Assembly: GCA_023435745.1 (NCBI GenBank)
Contig: JAEZMD010000007.1
Coordinates: 124,001-188,000, forward strand
Origin: Bacillota bacterium
GTDB lineage: Bacteria; Bacillota; Clostridia; Acetivibrionales; DTU013
Reading direction: 5' to 3'
Length of the DNA stretch: 64,000 nt
Part shown: one piece after another, positions 36,255 through 44,635 of the stretch
Layout: each line of letters begins with the position of its first letter
How positions within the stretch are numbered: the first letter of the stretch is position 1
The notes under the pieces: generated by a model
What the model was told of the DNA's origin: nothing
The model's input: the letters and a program-made list of their open reading frames with translations, nothing else
Database searches by the model: none
Program-made: the position numbers and the translations under genes

Positions 36255-37016
36255 CTACAACCTCACTTCAATTCCTTTTTCTTTTAAGAAGGCCTTCAGT
36301 TCGCGGATCTCCATTTCCCGGAAGTGGAACAGCGACGCCGCAAGCACTGCATCAGCCTTTCCAACAGTCAGCGCCTCATAAAAGTGCTCCATCGTCCCGG
36401 CGCCTCCCGAAGCAATGACCGGTATTTTCACAACCTCCGAGATGGACCGGGTCAGCTCAATATCATAACCGTTTTTTGTCCCGTCGCAATCCATACTTGT
36501 CAGAAGGATCTCGCCCGCGCCCAGCTTTGCCGCCTCGGCCGCCCATTCGACAGCATCCCGGCCGGTGTTGATACGGCCGCCGTTGAGATAGACATCCCAA
36601 CCGCTCCCGTCCTCCCGTTTCTTTGCATCAATAGCCGCCACAACACACTGGCTTCCAAACCGGTCTGCAGCTTCGGAGATAAGCTCCGGCCTCTTTAAGG
36701 CCGCAGAATTGACCGATACCTTGTCTGCGCCGGCCTTTAGTATTTCCCTGAAATCATCAGCGGTCCTGATCCCGCCTCCGACGGTGAACGGGATAAATAC
36801 CTGCTCAGCCACCCGCCTTACCACATCTGTCATAATATTTCTGGCGTCGGAGGATGCGGTAATATCCAGAAAGGTCAACTCATCCGCGCCGGCCTTATCA
36901 TAAAAGGAAGCGATCTCTACCGGATCACCTGCGTCTCTGATATTGACAAAATTGACGCCCTTGACGACTCTGCCGCCGCGGACATCCAAACATGGGATAA
37001 TACGCTTCGTATGCAT
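36255..37016 (-). CDS. hisF: Imidazole glycerol phosphate synthase, cyclase subunit
   Basis: 253 residues, a (beta/alpha)8 barrel that with HisH converts PRFAR to imidazole glycerol phosphate and AICAR. It starts MHTKRIIPCLDVRGGRVVKG; the catalytic Asp residues are in CLDVRGG and LLTSMDCDGTKNGYD; phosphate-binding loops include GGGIRT and ASGGAG. GAGGTG precedes ATG. It is 1 nt from hisIE and 28 nt after hisA. Confidence 0.98.
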   Translation of the reverse strand: MHTKRIIPCLDVRGGRVVKGVNFVNIRDAGDPVEIASFYDKAGADELTFLDITASSDARNIMTDVVRRVAEQVFIPFTVGGGIRTADDFREILKAGADKVSVNSAALKRPELISEAADRFGSQCVVAAIDAKKREDGSGWDVYLNGGRINTGRDAVEWAAEAAKLGAGEILLTSMDCDGTKNGYDIELTRSISEVVKIPVIASGGAGTMEHFYEALTVGKADAVLAASLFHFREMEIRELKAFLKEKGIEVRL

Positions 37017-37044
37017 AACGACACCTCTTCACTTCGTTTCTTTA

Positions 37045-37758
37045 TTACTTCGCAGCTGCGATAGCTTCCTGCAGCTTGATATCTCCCGTGTAGAGGGCTT
37101 TTCCAACGATTGCTCCCGAGACGCCCAGTTCCTTTAGATTGATGATATCCTGAAGACCTGTCACACCTCCGGATGCGATCACCTCTATACCAACGCTTCT
37201 GACCATTTCCTCCATGGCTTTGAGGTTCGGCCCTCTCAGCATCCCATCGCGTGATATATCTGTATAAATGATGGTCTTTGCTCCAAGCTCCTCCATCTTT
37301 TTTGCAAATCCAACAGCCGTAAACGAACTTGTTTTTGCCCAGCCCTCAATAGCTACCAGGCCATCCCTGGCATCAATGGCAACCGCAAGATTATTTCCGA
37401 AGCTTTGAACAGCTTTTTTAACCATATCCTGATCCTTAACGGCAGAGGTCCCCAAGATGACTCTTTCAATGCCCTTGCACAGAATAATTTCCATCATTTC
37501 GATCGTGCGGATACCTCCGCCCAGTTGAATCGGGATACCCATCTTTACAGCCATTTCGCTGATAATGGCAATGTTCTGCGGCTCCCCGAGCCTGGCTCCG
37601 TCCAGATCAACCACATGCAGATATTCCGCTCCCATCTGCTCAAAATTTCTCGCCATTTCCACGGGATGATTGGAATAAATGGTTTCATCATTAAATTGAC
37701 CCTGTACCAGTCTGACGCACTTGCCGTCCTTGATGTCTATTGCGGGATAAATAATCAT
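37045..37758 (-). CDS. hisA: ProFAR isomerase
   Basis: 237 residues, a half-barrel-repeat TIM protein isomerising ProFAR to PRFAR. It starts MIIYPAIDIKDGKCVRLVQG at ATG 37758, which has AGGAG 8 nt upstream. An in-frame GTG three codons earlier overlaps that site. GGGIRT and YTDISRDGMLRGPN carry phosphate-site and catalytic residues. Confidence 0.97.
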   Translation of the reverse strand: MIIYPAIDIKDGKCVRLVQGQFNDETIYSNHPVEMARNFEQMGAEYLHVVDLDGARLGEPQNIAIISEMAVKMGIPIQLGGGIRTIEMMEIILCKGIERVILGTSAVKDQDMVKKAVQSFGNNLAVAIDARDGLVAIEGWAKTSSFTAVGFAKKMEELGAKTIIYTDISRDGMLRGPNLKAMEEMVRSVGIEVIASGGVTGLQDIINLKELGVSGAIVGKALYTGDIKLQEAIAAAK

Positions 37759-37823
37759 CCTCTTCACTCCTGTTTAGATTCTGTTTTGATTATCGTATAG
37801 CTGATATGTCCCTGTTATATCCG

Positions 37824-38438
37824 TTAAATCATTGCCGCCCAGTTTTTCAGGATGTCGAGGCCGATATCCCCGCTCTTTTCAGGGTGAAATTGTGTGGCGA
37901 AGATCCTGCCGCTGCTGATGGCCGCATCAAAGCGGACGCCATAATCGCAGGTTGCCGCAACAATAGCTTTGTCCGCCGCATCCAGATAAAAAGAATGTAC
38001 GAAATAAACAAACGGGTTTTCCGGCAGCCCCTTAAAAAGCGGACTATCAGTACATTGCAGCGAGTTCCAGCCCATGTGGGGCACCTTCAATCCCGCATCC
38101 TGCGGTAATCCTCTGATCGCGCCGCCAAAAAGCCCAAGCCCCCGCACATTATTACCGCCCTCTTCGCTGGTTTCAAAGAGCAGCTGCATACCTAGGCAGA
38201 TCCCCAGAAAAAGTCTGTTCTGCCTAACAATTTCACTAACCGTCTCAACCATTCCACGCTTTTCCAGACGCATCATGGCGTCGGAGTACGCTCCTACGCC
38301 CGGCAGGACAACAGCGTCTGCACGCCTTATTGTATCAAGCTCCGATGTAATGCAAGTCTTCAGGCCTATAAACCTCATGGCCTTTTCCACGCTGCCCAGA
38401 TTTCCAACACCATAATCTATAATTGCTATCAACGTCAA
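37824..38438 (-). CDS. hisH: Imidazole glycerol phosphate synthase, glutaminase subunit
   Basis: 204 residues, a class I glutamine amidotransferase feeding ammonia to HisF. The triad is Cys in GICLGMQLLF and His/Glu in TQFHPEKSGD. It starts at a TTG; either 38438, overlapping the purC stop by 4 nt, or the TTG two codons later is possible. The ribosome site is weak, so translation may be coupled to purC. Confidence 0.95.
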   Translation of the reverse strand: MTLIAIIDYGVGNLGSVEKAMRFIGLKTCITSELDTIRRADAVVLPGVGAYSDAMMRLEKRGMVETVSEIVRQNRLFLGICLGMQLLFETSEEGGNNVRGLGLFGGAIRGLPQDAGLKVPHMGWNSLQCTDSPLFKGLPENPFVYFVHSFYLDAADKAIVAATCDYGVRFDAAISSGRIFATQFHPEKSGDIGLDILKNWAAMI

Positions 38439-39319
38439 CCCAGCCTTTTCCCGGTAATTCTTTCATACGCCTCGATATACTTTGCTTCCGTTTTGCTGAT
38501 GACGCTCTTCGGGAGTGTCGGCGCCGGCGGCTGCTTGTTCCATTTGATTTCTTCAAGATATTCTCTGACAAACTGCTTGTCAAAGCTTTTCTGTGGTCTG
38601 CCCGGCTCATAGTCGGCCATTTCCCAGAACCTTGAGGAATCTGGCGTAAAGGCTTCATCCGCCAGTACCAGTTTTCCATCCAATATGCCGAATTCAAACT
38701 TGGTGTCGGCAAGAATGATTCCCTTGCTTTCCGCATGGAGGCAGGCCGCCTTGTACAGGGCCAAGCTGGTATCTCTCAGAAGCGTCGCCATTTCCGACCC
38801 TATTCGATGAGACAGCTCTTCAAACGTTACGTTTTCATCGTGTCCCTCCGAAGCCTTTGTAGAGGGTGTGAATATCGGTTCGGGCAATTTTTCACACTGT
38901 CTTAGCCCGGCAGGAAGCTTAATCCCGCAAATGCTGCCGGCGGCGTTGTATTCCTTCAAGCCCGAGCCCTCAAGATAGCCGCGGACAATACATTCCGCCT
39001 CAGCCATCTGCACCTTGTGAACCAGCATGGATCTGCCCTGCAGCTCCTCCTTATATTTTGACAGGCCATCGGGATATTGGCTTACATCTGTGGTGATCAT
39101 GTGATTGCCGATAATATTGGAGGTGTGGTTAAACCAAAACTCCGATATACTGTTGAGTACCTTGCCCTTGTTGGGGATCAGGTCGTCAAATACGACGTCA
39201 AAGGCCGATATCCTGTCTGTTACAACGATCAGCAGCTTATCACCCAGGTCGTAAACATTTCTTACCTTTCCTCTGATAAAAAGTGGTTTTTCAATAAAAT
39301 TGGTGTCATTCATCAACAT
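38435..39319 (-). CDS. purC: SAICAR synthetase (phosphoribosylaminoimidazole-succinocarboxamide synthase)
   Basis: 294 residues, ATP-dependent ligation of aspartate to CAIR in purine synthesis. Motifs: RGKVRNVYDLG, VTDRISAFDVVFDDLIPNKG, VRGYLEGSGLKEY, DTKFEFGI and LVLADEAFTPDSSRFW. It lies inside the his operon between hisB and hisH and overlaps hisH. SAICAR leads to AICAR, which HisF/HisH also release, so the placement connects the two pathways. AAAGGA lies before ATG. Confidence 0.96.
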   Translation of the reverse strand: MLMNDTNFIEKPLFIRGKVRNVYDLGDKLLIVVTDRISAFDVVFDDLIPNKGKVLNSISEFWFNHTSNIIGNHMITTDVSQYPDGLSKYKEELQGRSMLVHKVQMAEAECIVRGYLEGSGLKEYNAAGSICGIKLPAGLRQCEKLPEPIFTPSTKASEGHDENVTFEELSHRIGSEMATLLRDTSLALYKAACLHAESKGIILADTKFEFGILDGKLVLADEAFTPDSSRFWEMADYEPGRPQKSFDKQFVREYLEEIKWNKQPPAPTLPKSVISKTEAKYIEAYERITGKRLG

Positions 39320-39350
39320 ATTCTATATCCTTTCATTCCTTGTTTATCAA

Positions 39351-39938
39351 TCACAGCAGGCCCTTGGTGGACATAACCCCTTTTATTCGGTCATCACATC
39401 GGATCGCCTCGTCAAGCGCCCTGCCAAAAGCCTTGAATACCGCTTCAACGATATGATGATTATTACTGCCGTACAGCACATTTATATGTACATTCATTGC
39501 CGCATTTACCGAAACCGCTCTGAAAAATTCCTCTACGAGCTCCGTCTCCATATCACCCACACGCTCATTGGTGTACCGGGTATTGCAGACCAGATACGGC
39601 CTCCCTCCAAGGTCAACACAAACCATCGCCATAGCCTCATCCATCGGCACGTAAGACGTTCCGTACCTTCTGATGGAGATCTTGTCGCCCAACGCCTGCT
39701 TCAAGGCCTGCCCCAGCACAATCCCTAAGTCCTCCACCGTGTGATGGGCATCTACCTGCAAGTCTCCCCGGGCTTTAATCTCCAGATTTATTAAACCGTG
39801 CTTTGAAAACAGCGTCAGCATATGATCCAGAAACCCAATGCCAGTATCGATGACGGAATTTCCTTCTCCGTCGAGCTCCAGTTTCAATGTAATATCTGTT
39901 TCGGCTGTCTTCCTGCTCAATTGCGCAGCTCTGGACAT
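39351..39938 (-). CDS. hisB: Imidazoleglycerol-phosphate dehydratase
   Basis: 195 residues, monofunctional (no histidinol-phosphatase domain). Metal-binding repeats are GIGFLDHMLTLFSKHG, VDAHHTVEDLGI, and NNHHIVEAVFKAFGRAL. Start is ATG 39938 with GGAGGTG close upstream. The frame is open ten codons further without support. It is 31 nt upstream of purC. Confidence 0.97.
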   Translation of the reverse strand: MSRAAQLSRKTAETDITLKLELDGEGNSVIDTGIGFLDHMLTLFSKHGLINLEIKARGDLQVDAHHTVEDLGIVLGQALKQALGDKISIRRYGTSYVPMDEAMAMVCVDLGGRPYLVCNTRYTNERVGDMETELVEEFFRAVSVNAAMNVHINVLYGSNNHHIVEAVFKAFGRALDEAIRCDDRIKGVMSTKGLL

Positions 39939-40041
39939 ATCGCACCTCCGCTTGCTTATCTTTACCAACGTAATTATAACAAAACTGCCCTATACAAATC
40001 CACAGTATTCTATATTTTTATTAAACCGCTCTGTTTCAATG

Positions 40042-41118
40042 TTACCTTTCAGAGCCTTGTTCATTCATTATATCGTCCAAAGCTGCAACGACGGCTGTCA
40101 TCTCCTCATCAGTGCCGATACTGATCCGCAGATGGTTGTCTATAAGCGGCTTACTGAAGTAACGGACAAGAATGCCCCGCTTGCGAAGCTCCGTGAATAT
40201 TTTCTCAGCACGTACGCTCCTGTGGCTGACAAACACAAAATTGGCCGCAGAATCGGTAACGGTGAACTCTCTTTTAAGAAGCTCCTCAACAAATCTTTCG
40301 CGCGTGGTAACGACCTTTTCAGTAACCGTTCTGTAGTACTCTTCGTCCTTAAACGCCGCTGCACCGGCAACAATCGCCAGTCTGTCGAGCGTATAGGAAT
40401 TGAATGAATTCTTCACACTGTCAAGCGCACGGATCAATTCGCTGTCTCCAAATGCAAACCCTATTCTCATGCCGGCCAGCGCACGGGATTTGGAAAAAGT
40501 CTGTATGACCAGCAGGTTCGGATATTCGCTGATCAGCCCGACGGCTGTCTCTCCGCCGTAATCGATATAAGCTTCGTCCACAATCACCACCGTATCCGGA
40601 TTACCTCCGAGCAACTTGCGGATGGCCGAAAGAGGCATCGCCTTGCCGGTCGGAGCATTCGGATTTGCCAGAATCACTCCTCCGCAGCTGTTAAGAAGCT
40701 GCTCAGATGGAATGTTAAATTCGCTGTCCAGCGGCGTGGTAACATAGTCAAGCTGAAACAGCGACGCGTACACAGGGTAGAAGGAGTAGGTGATATTGGG
40801 AAACACGATCGCCCGGCCGGGGTCAAAGAACGCCATAAAGGCAAAGGCCAGCACCTCATCGGAGCCATTTCCCGCAAAGATCTGATCCTTATGTATTCCA
40901 AAGCTCTCCGCCGCCGCGCTGATAAGAACGTCACAAGTCGGATCGGGATATAATCTGAGACTGTCGTCCGCTGCCTCCCTGATCGCCTCCAGCACCTTCG
41001 GCGACGGACCGTAGGGGTTTTCATTGGTATTTAGCTTGATATATCGTCTGTCCCTGGGCTGTTCACCAGGTACATAAGGCTCCAGTCCGCCGGCCAGAAT
41101 ACTCCAGTATTTGTTCAT
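40042..41118 (-). CDS. hisC: Histidinol-phosphate aminotransferase
   Basis: 358 residues, a PLP enzyme of fold type I. LNTNENPYGPSPKVLEAI is at the N-terminus, DEAYIDYGGE is the PLP-Asp region and TFSKSRALAGMRIGFAFG holds the Schiff-base Lys. The ATG at 41118 has GAGGGGAG upstream and fits the family start. The frame reaches back to 41154, overlapping hisD. Confidence 0.95.
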   Translation of the reverse strand: MNKYWSILAGGLEPYVPGEQPRDRRYIKLNTNENPYGPSPKVLEAIREAADDSLRLYPDPTCDVLISAAAESFGIHKDQIFAGNGSDEVLAFAFMAFFDPGRAIVFPNITYSFYPVYASLFQLDYVTTPLDSEFNIPSEQLLNSCGGVILANPNAPTGKAMPLSAIRKLLGGNPDTVVIVDEAYIDYGGETAVGLISEYPNLLVIQTFSKSRALAGMRIGFAFGDSELIRALDSVKNSFNSYTLDRLAIVAGAAAFKDEEYYRTVTEKVVTTRERFVEELLKREFTVTDSAANFVFVSHRSVRAEKIFTELRKRGILVRYFSKPLIDNHLRISIGTDEEMTAVVAALDDIMNEQGSER

Positions 41119-41150
41119 TAGTTTTCTCCCCTCACCTTCCGTCTTGCCGA

Positions 41151-42458
41151 TCACTTGCCTTTATTCCCTTCAAACCGCACTCTGATCGCATTTGCATGTC
41201 CGTCCAGGCCTTCATATTCCGCGAACCGCATCACATCTTCGCTTGCCTTCTCCAGCGCCTGCCTGGTGTACGAGATCACACTGGATTTTTTCATGTAGTC
41301 GTCCACATTTAACGGAGAGAAAAATCTGGCTGTCCCACCGGTGGGAAGCACATGATCCGGGCCTGCAAAATAATCCCCCAGCGGTTCCGGCGACCAGTGT
41401 CCAAGGAAGACAGCTCCGGCATTTTTCACATAGGCCAGCCGGCTGAACGGATCCTCAATACACAGCTCCAGGTGCTCAGGAGCAATACGGTTCACAACAT
41501 CCATTGCTTCATCCAGATCGTTTACAATAACAGCCGCGCCGTAATCGGCAAGAGATTTGTCCAGAATATCTTTTCTGGTCAGCTTTGCAGCCTGTTTTTC
41601 AATTTCTGTCCGCACAGCCTGCGCCAGCTTCTGTGAAGGAGTGACCAGAATGGATGCCGAAAGCGCGTCATGCTCGGCCTGGGACAGCAGATCGGCAGCA
41701 ACATATCCGGGATTGGCGGAATCATCGGCAACCACGGCTATCTCACTTGGTCCTGCAAACATATCTATATCACAATACCCGAAAACGAGTCTTTTAGCCG
41801 TCGATACATAAATATTTCCGGGGCCGAATATCTTGTCCACCCTTGTTACGGTACGGGTTCCGAAGGCCATCGCCGCGATAGCCTGAGCTCCGCCCACCTT
41901 GAAGATTTCTGTCACACCGGCTTCCTGCGCTGCTACAAGTACTCCGGGATTTATTTTTCCATCCCTTCCCGGAGGCGTCGCCATGATTATTTTATCAACA
42001 CCGGCGACCTTTGCGGGCAGTGCGTTCATCAATACAGAGGAGGTCAGCACCGCAGTGCCGCCCGGTACATATATGCCCACTATTTCAAGGGGTCTGTACA
42101 ACTGCCCCAGCAAAATACCGTCGGTACCTGTCGAAAACCAGGAATTCTGCTTCTGTTTCTCATGGAAGGCTATGATATTTTCTTTTGCTCTCCTGATCAC
42201 ACCGATCATTTCCGGGTCTATCAGATCGTATGCTTCCTTCATTTCCCGTTCAGAGACCTTCAAGGATCCAGGCTCCAGCTCAACCCTGTCAAAAAGCTTT
42301 GTATACTCCAGCAGCGCTTCGTCACCTTTTGCTCTGATGTTTGCCAGGATCTCACCCACTACCCGGACCACATCCGCTTTCCCGACTCTGTCCCGCTCAA
42401 CCAGCTTGCTAAAAAGTCCGGCATCCTTACTCTCGCGCATATCTATTATTTTTATCAT
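41151..42458 (-). CDS. hisD: Histidinol dehydrogenase
   Basis: 435 residues; oxidises histidinol to histidine in two NAD+-linked steps using Zn2+. YVPGGTAVLTSSVLMNALPAKVAG, DMFAGPSEIAVVAD and AEHDALSASILV are conserved, and APEHLELC and GPDHVLPTGGTARF hold active-site His and Glu residues. I start at ATG 42458 with GGTGAGG upstream; a GTG at 42467 is possible. Confidence 0.97.
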   Translation of the reverse strand: MIKIIDMRESKDAGLFSKLVERDRVGKADVVRVVGEILANIRAKGDEALLEYTKLFDRVELEPGSLKVSEREMKEAYDLIDPEMIGVIRRAKENIIAFHEKQKQNSWFSTGTDGILLGQLYRPLEIVGIYVPGGTAVLTSSVLMNALPAKVAGVDKIIMATPPGRDGKINPGVLVAAQEAGVTEIFKVGGAQAIAAMAFGTRTVTRVDKIFGPGNIYVSTAKRLVFGYCDIDMFAGPSEIAVVADDSANPGYVAADLLSQAEHDALSASILVTPSQKLAQAVRTEIEKQAAKLTRKDILDKSLADYGAAVIVNDLDEAMDVVNRIAPEHLELCIEDPFSRLAYVKNAGAVFLGHWSPEPLGDYFAGPDHVLPTGGTARFFSPLNVDDYMKKSSVISYTRQALEKASEDVMRFAEYEGLDGHANAIRVRFEGNKGK

Positions 42459-42523
42459 ATCCCTCACCCCTACCCATCATTACTTCTATACTTTTATCTC
42501 AGTGCCTCGTTCATGCGATAGCC

Positions 42524-43156
42524 TTACAGCTGCTTCCTGAGACCCTCTATGATTTCATTGACCCGTTCACTTTCCACCTTCATGCTTACCCTGTTCACCA
42601 CCAGCCTTGCGCTGATGTCAGCAATGGTATCCAGTATGACAAGTCCGTTGTCTTTCAGCGTTCTCCCGCTTTCCACCAGATCCACGATGACCTCCGACAA
42701 ACCGACCAGCGGCGCAAGCTCCACCGACCCGCTCAGCTTTATTACCTCTATGGATTCCCGGCGTTTATGCTCAAAGTACTCTTTTGCAATGCGGGGATAT
42801 TTAGTGCCAACTCTCTTATTATTAAGACTGTCCAGTTTACCGGCCAGCTCCGCAGGCCCTGCGACCACCATCCGGCAGGCAGCAAATCCGAGATTCAGCA
42901 CTTCATATAAATGCCTCCCCTCTTCGAGCAGCGTATCCTTTCCGACCACGCCGATGTCTGCCGCGCCATATTCCACGTAAGTTGGCACATCAGCAGGCTT
43001 TACAAGAAAAAACCTGGTTTTACTCTTTTCATCCGTAAAGATCAGCTTGCGCGATTCGTCATAATATTCGGAGCAGTCTATTCCGATCTTCTCCAGCATT
43101 TCTATGGACAGGTCTGCCAGTCTTCCCTTTGACAACGCTATTGTAAGATATCTCAA
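42524..43156 (-). CDS. hisG: ATP phosphoribosyltransferase, short catalytic subunit
   Basis: 210 residues, the short HisG form that lacks the C-terminal allosteric domain and works with HisZ. ALSKGRLADLSIEMLEKIG, GAADIGVVGKDTLLE and DLVESGRTLKDNGL are family motifs. The TTG at 43156 (MRYLTIALSKGR) has AGAGGTG upstream. A GTG three codons earlier overlaps the hisZ stop. Confidence 0.95.
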   Translation of the reverse strand: MRYLTIALSKGRLADLSIEMLEKIGIDCSEYYDESRKLIFTDEKSKTRFFLVKPADVPTYVEYGAADIGVVGKDTLLEEGRHLYEVLNLGFAACRMVVAGPAELAGKLDSLNNKRVGTKYPRIAKEYFEHKRRESIEVIKLSGSVELAPLVGLSEVIVDLVESGRTLKDNGLVILDTIADISARLVVNRVSMKVESERVNEIIEGLRKQL

Positions 43157-43161
43157 CCAAC

Positions 43162-44418
43162 TCACCTCTTCAATAATTCACTGATTTTTACACTGGCTGT
43201 TTCGCCCGACTGTATATAATGGATCTCCACTGTGTCCTCATCTACGATACTGATTACTCCGCCGATATTCCTTGCGGCCGCATATTTTTTTGCCTCTTCA
43301 ATAGTATAACCTGCAATGTCCAGTTCTACCACTATGCCCTGTTTCCTCAGCTCGGCGCACAGTTCAAACGCAATCCTCCTGCCTGAGCCCATATAGCAGA
43401 CGAAGCTGTCGATCGAAGGCTTTTCTACAGCTACTTTTTGCCTTTGGATCGCCATCATAATCATATTTACCCCCAGAGAAAAACCGGTTGCCGGGCAATT
43501 CTTTCCAAACTCTCCCACCAGCCTGTCATATCTTCCTCCCGTAAGGACGGGGAATCCTATCCCGTATGTAAATCCTCTGAAAATGATGCCGGTATCATAT
43601 GCCAGGCCTCTGAGCATACCCAGATCCACCGATACATGCTGCCCCAAGCCATAATCTTCGAGTATTTGCAGTACCTGCCGGATATTTTTCAGCGCATCAC
43701 GGGATCGCTTGTTTAATTCCAATGCTTCCACCTTTTCGATCACGTCAACGGAGCCGAAGAGTCCGGGCAGATCAAATATCAGCTTCTTCAGATTCTCCCT
43801 GATCTCACATCGCTTAAGAAACTCCTCCAGTCCCACATAATCCTTCCGGTCGATCAACATGCGCACCTGAGCAGTGTCCTCATCCGACAGACCGGTCTCT
43901 TCCATCAGACCATTAAAAAACTCCACCTGTCCGATATCAACCTGAAAGCTTTTCAGACCTGCTGCTTTTAAAGCCTGGATGGCAACTGCAATCACCTCGG
44001 CGTCTGACTGCGGCGTATTGACGCCAAGCACCTCTATTCCCGCCTGGGTGAACTCATTTTGCTTTCCTCCGCCATAATCATCATATCTGAACACGTTTCC
44101 TACATATGAAACCCGAAGAGGATATTCCGCCTCCCTGTATTTTGTTGCCGTAATCCTGGCGACAGGAACCGTGATATCCGGACGCAGAACCAGGATTCTT
44201 CCCTGCTGGTCAAAGAATTTGAACATGTTTTCCTGAGGCATTGCACCTTCATCGGATGCAAAAACATCATAAAACTCAATCGTCGGAGTCTCCACCTCAC
44301 AGAAACCACAGCTTCTGAACAATGACCTGAACTTTTGCTCCAGACCTCTTTTCAGATAACAGTCCTCAAACAGGATATCCTGTACGCCATCAGCTGTATA
44401 AATCTTCCAGTTGGTCAT
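43162..44418 (-). CDS. hisZ: ATP phosphoribosyltransferase regulatory subunit
   Basis: 418 residues, a histidyl-tRNA synthetase paralogue without aminoacylation activity that gives short HisG its histidine feedback. GVQDILFEDCYLKRGLEQKF, a class II motif 2-like FRYDDYGGGKQNEFTQAGIE, and GGRYDRLVGEFGKNCPATGFSLG are seen. GAGGTG precedes ATG. It is the first gene of the his operon; the leader is only about 60 nt, too short for a T-box. Confidence 0.95.
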   Translation of the reverse strand: MTNWKIYTADGVQDILFEDCYLKRGLEQKFRSLFRSCGFCEVETPTIEFYDVFASDEGAMPQENMFKFFDQQGRILVLRPDITVPVARITATKYREAEYPLRVSYVGNVFRYDDYGGGKQNEFTQAGIEVLGVNTPQSDAEVIAVAIQALKAAGLKSFQVDIGQVEFFNGLMEETGLSDEDTAQVRMLIDRKDYVGLEEFLKRCEIRENLKKLIFDLPGLFGSVDVIEKVEALELNKRSRDALKNIRQVLQILEDYGLGQHVSVDLGMLRGLAYDTGIIFRGFTYGIGFPVLTGGRYDRLVGEFGKNCPATGFSLGVNMIMMAIQRQKVAVEKPSIDSFVCYMGSGRRIAFELCAELRKQGIVVELDIAGYTIEEAKKYAAARNIGGVISIVDEDTVEIHYIQSGETASVKISELLKR

Positions 44419-44482
44419 TCTTTACACCTCGTTTGCTTTATCACTTTACTACGCTAAACTTATAAATTAATGAATTGAAATA

Positions 44483-44511
44483 ATTATAAAATAAAGCCAT
44501 TAATTTGTCAA
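44483..44511 (-). promoter_or_regulatory. Consensus promoter of the his operon
   Basis: TTGACA (44506-44511), exactly 17 nt, TATAAT (44483-44488) on the minus strand, 65 nt before hisZ. Confidence 0.85.
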
Positions 44512-44521
44512 TGGCTTTATT
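44490..44521. promoter_or_regulatory. 12-bp perfect inverted repeat over the his promoter
   Basis: AATAAAGCCATT (44490-44501) and AATGGCTTTATT (44510-44521) with an 8-nt centre. It covers the -35 box and most of the spacer. It may be a repressor operator; it could also fold as a terminator for the GGDEF gene upstream, because TTTATTTTATAATT follows. Confidence 0.6.
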
Positions 44522-44635
44522 AATGCCTGTAATTCAGCTACCTTCGATAAAATCCCTTAGTCCATGTACAATTTACACATGGTTTTTATGCCATTTTCCC
44601 CAAAGCTTTCAGACAGACGCAGTACCGTCCCTGTC

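Noticed and set aside
44562..44587. Plus-strand hairpin with T-run after CCATGT/ACATGG
   Set aside because: No plus-strand gene precedes it; on the minus strand no T-run follows.
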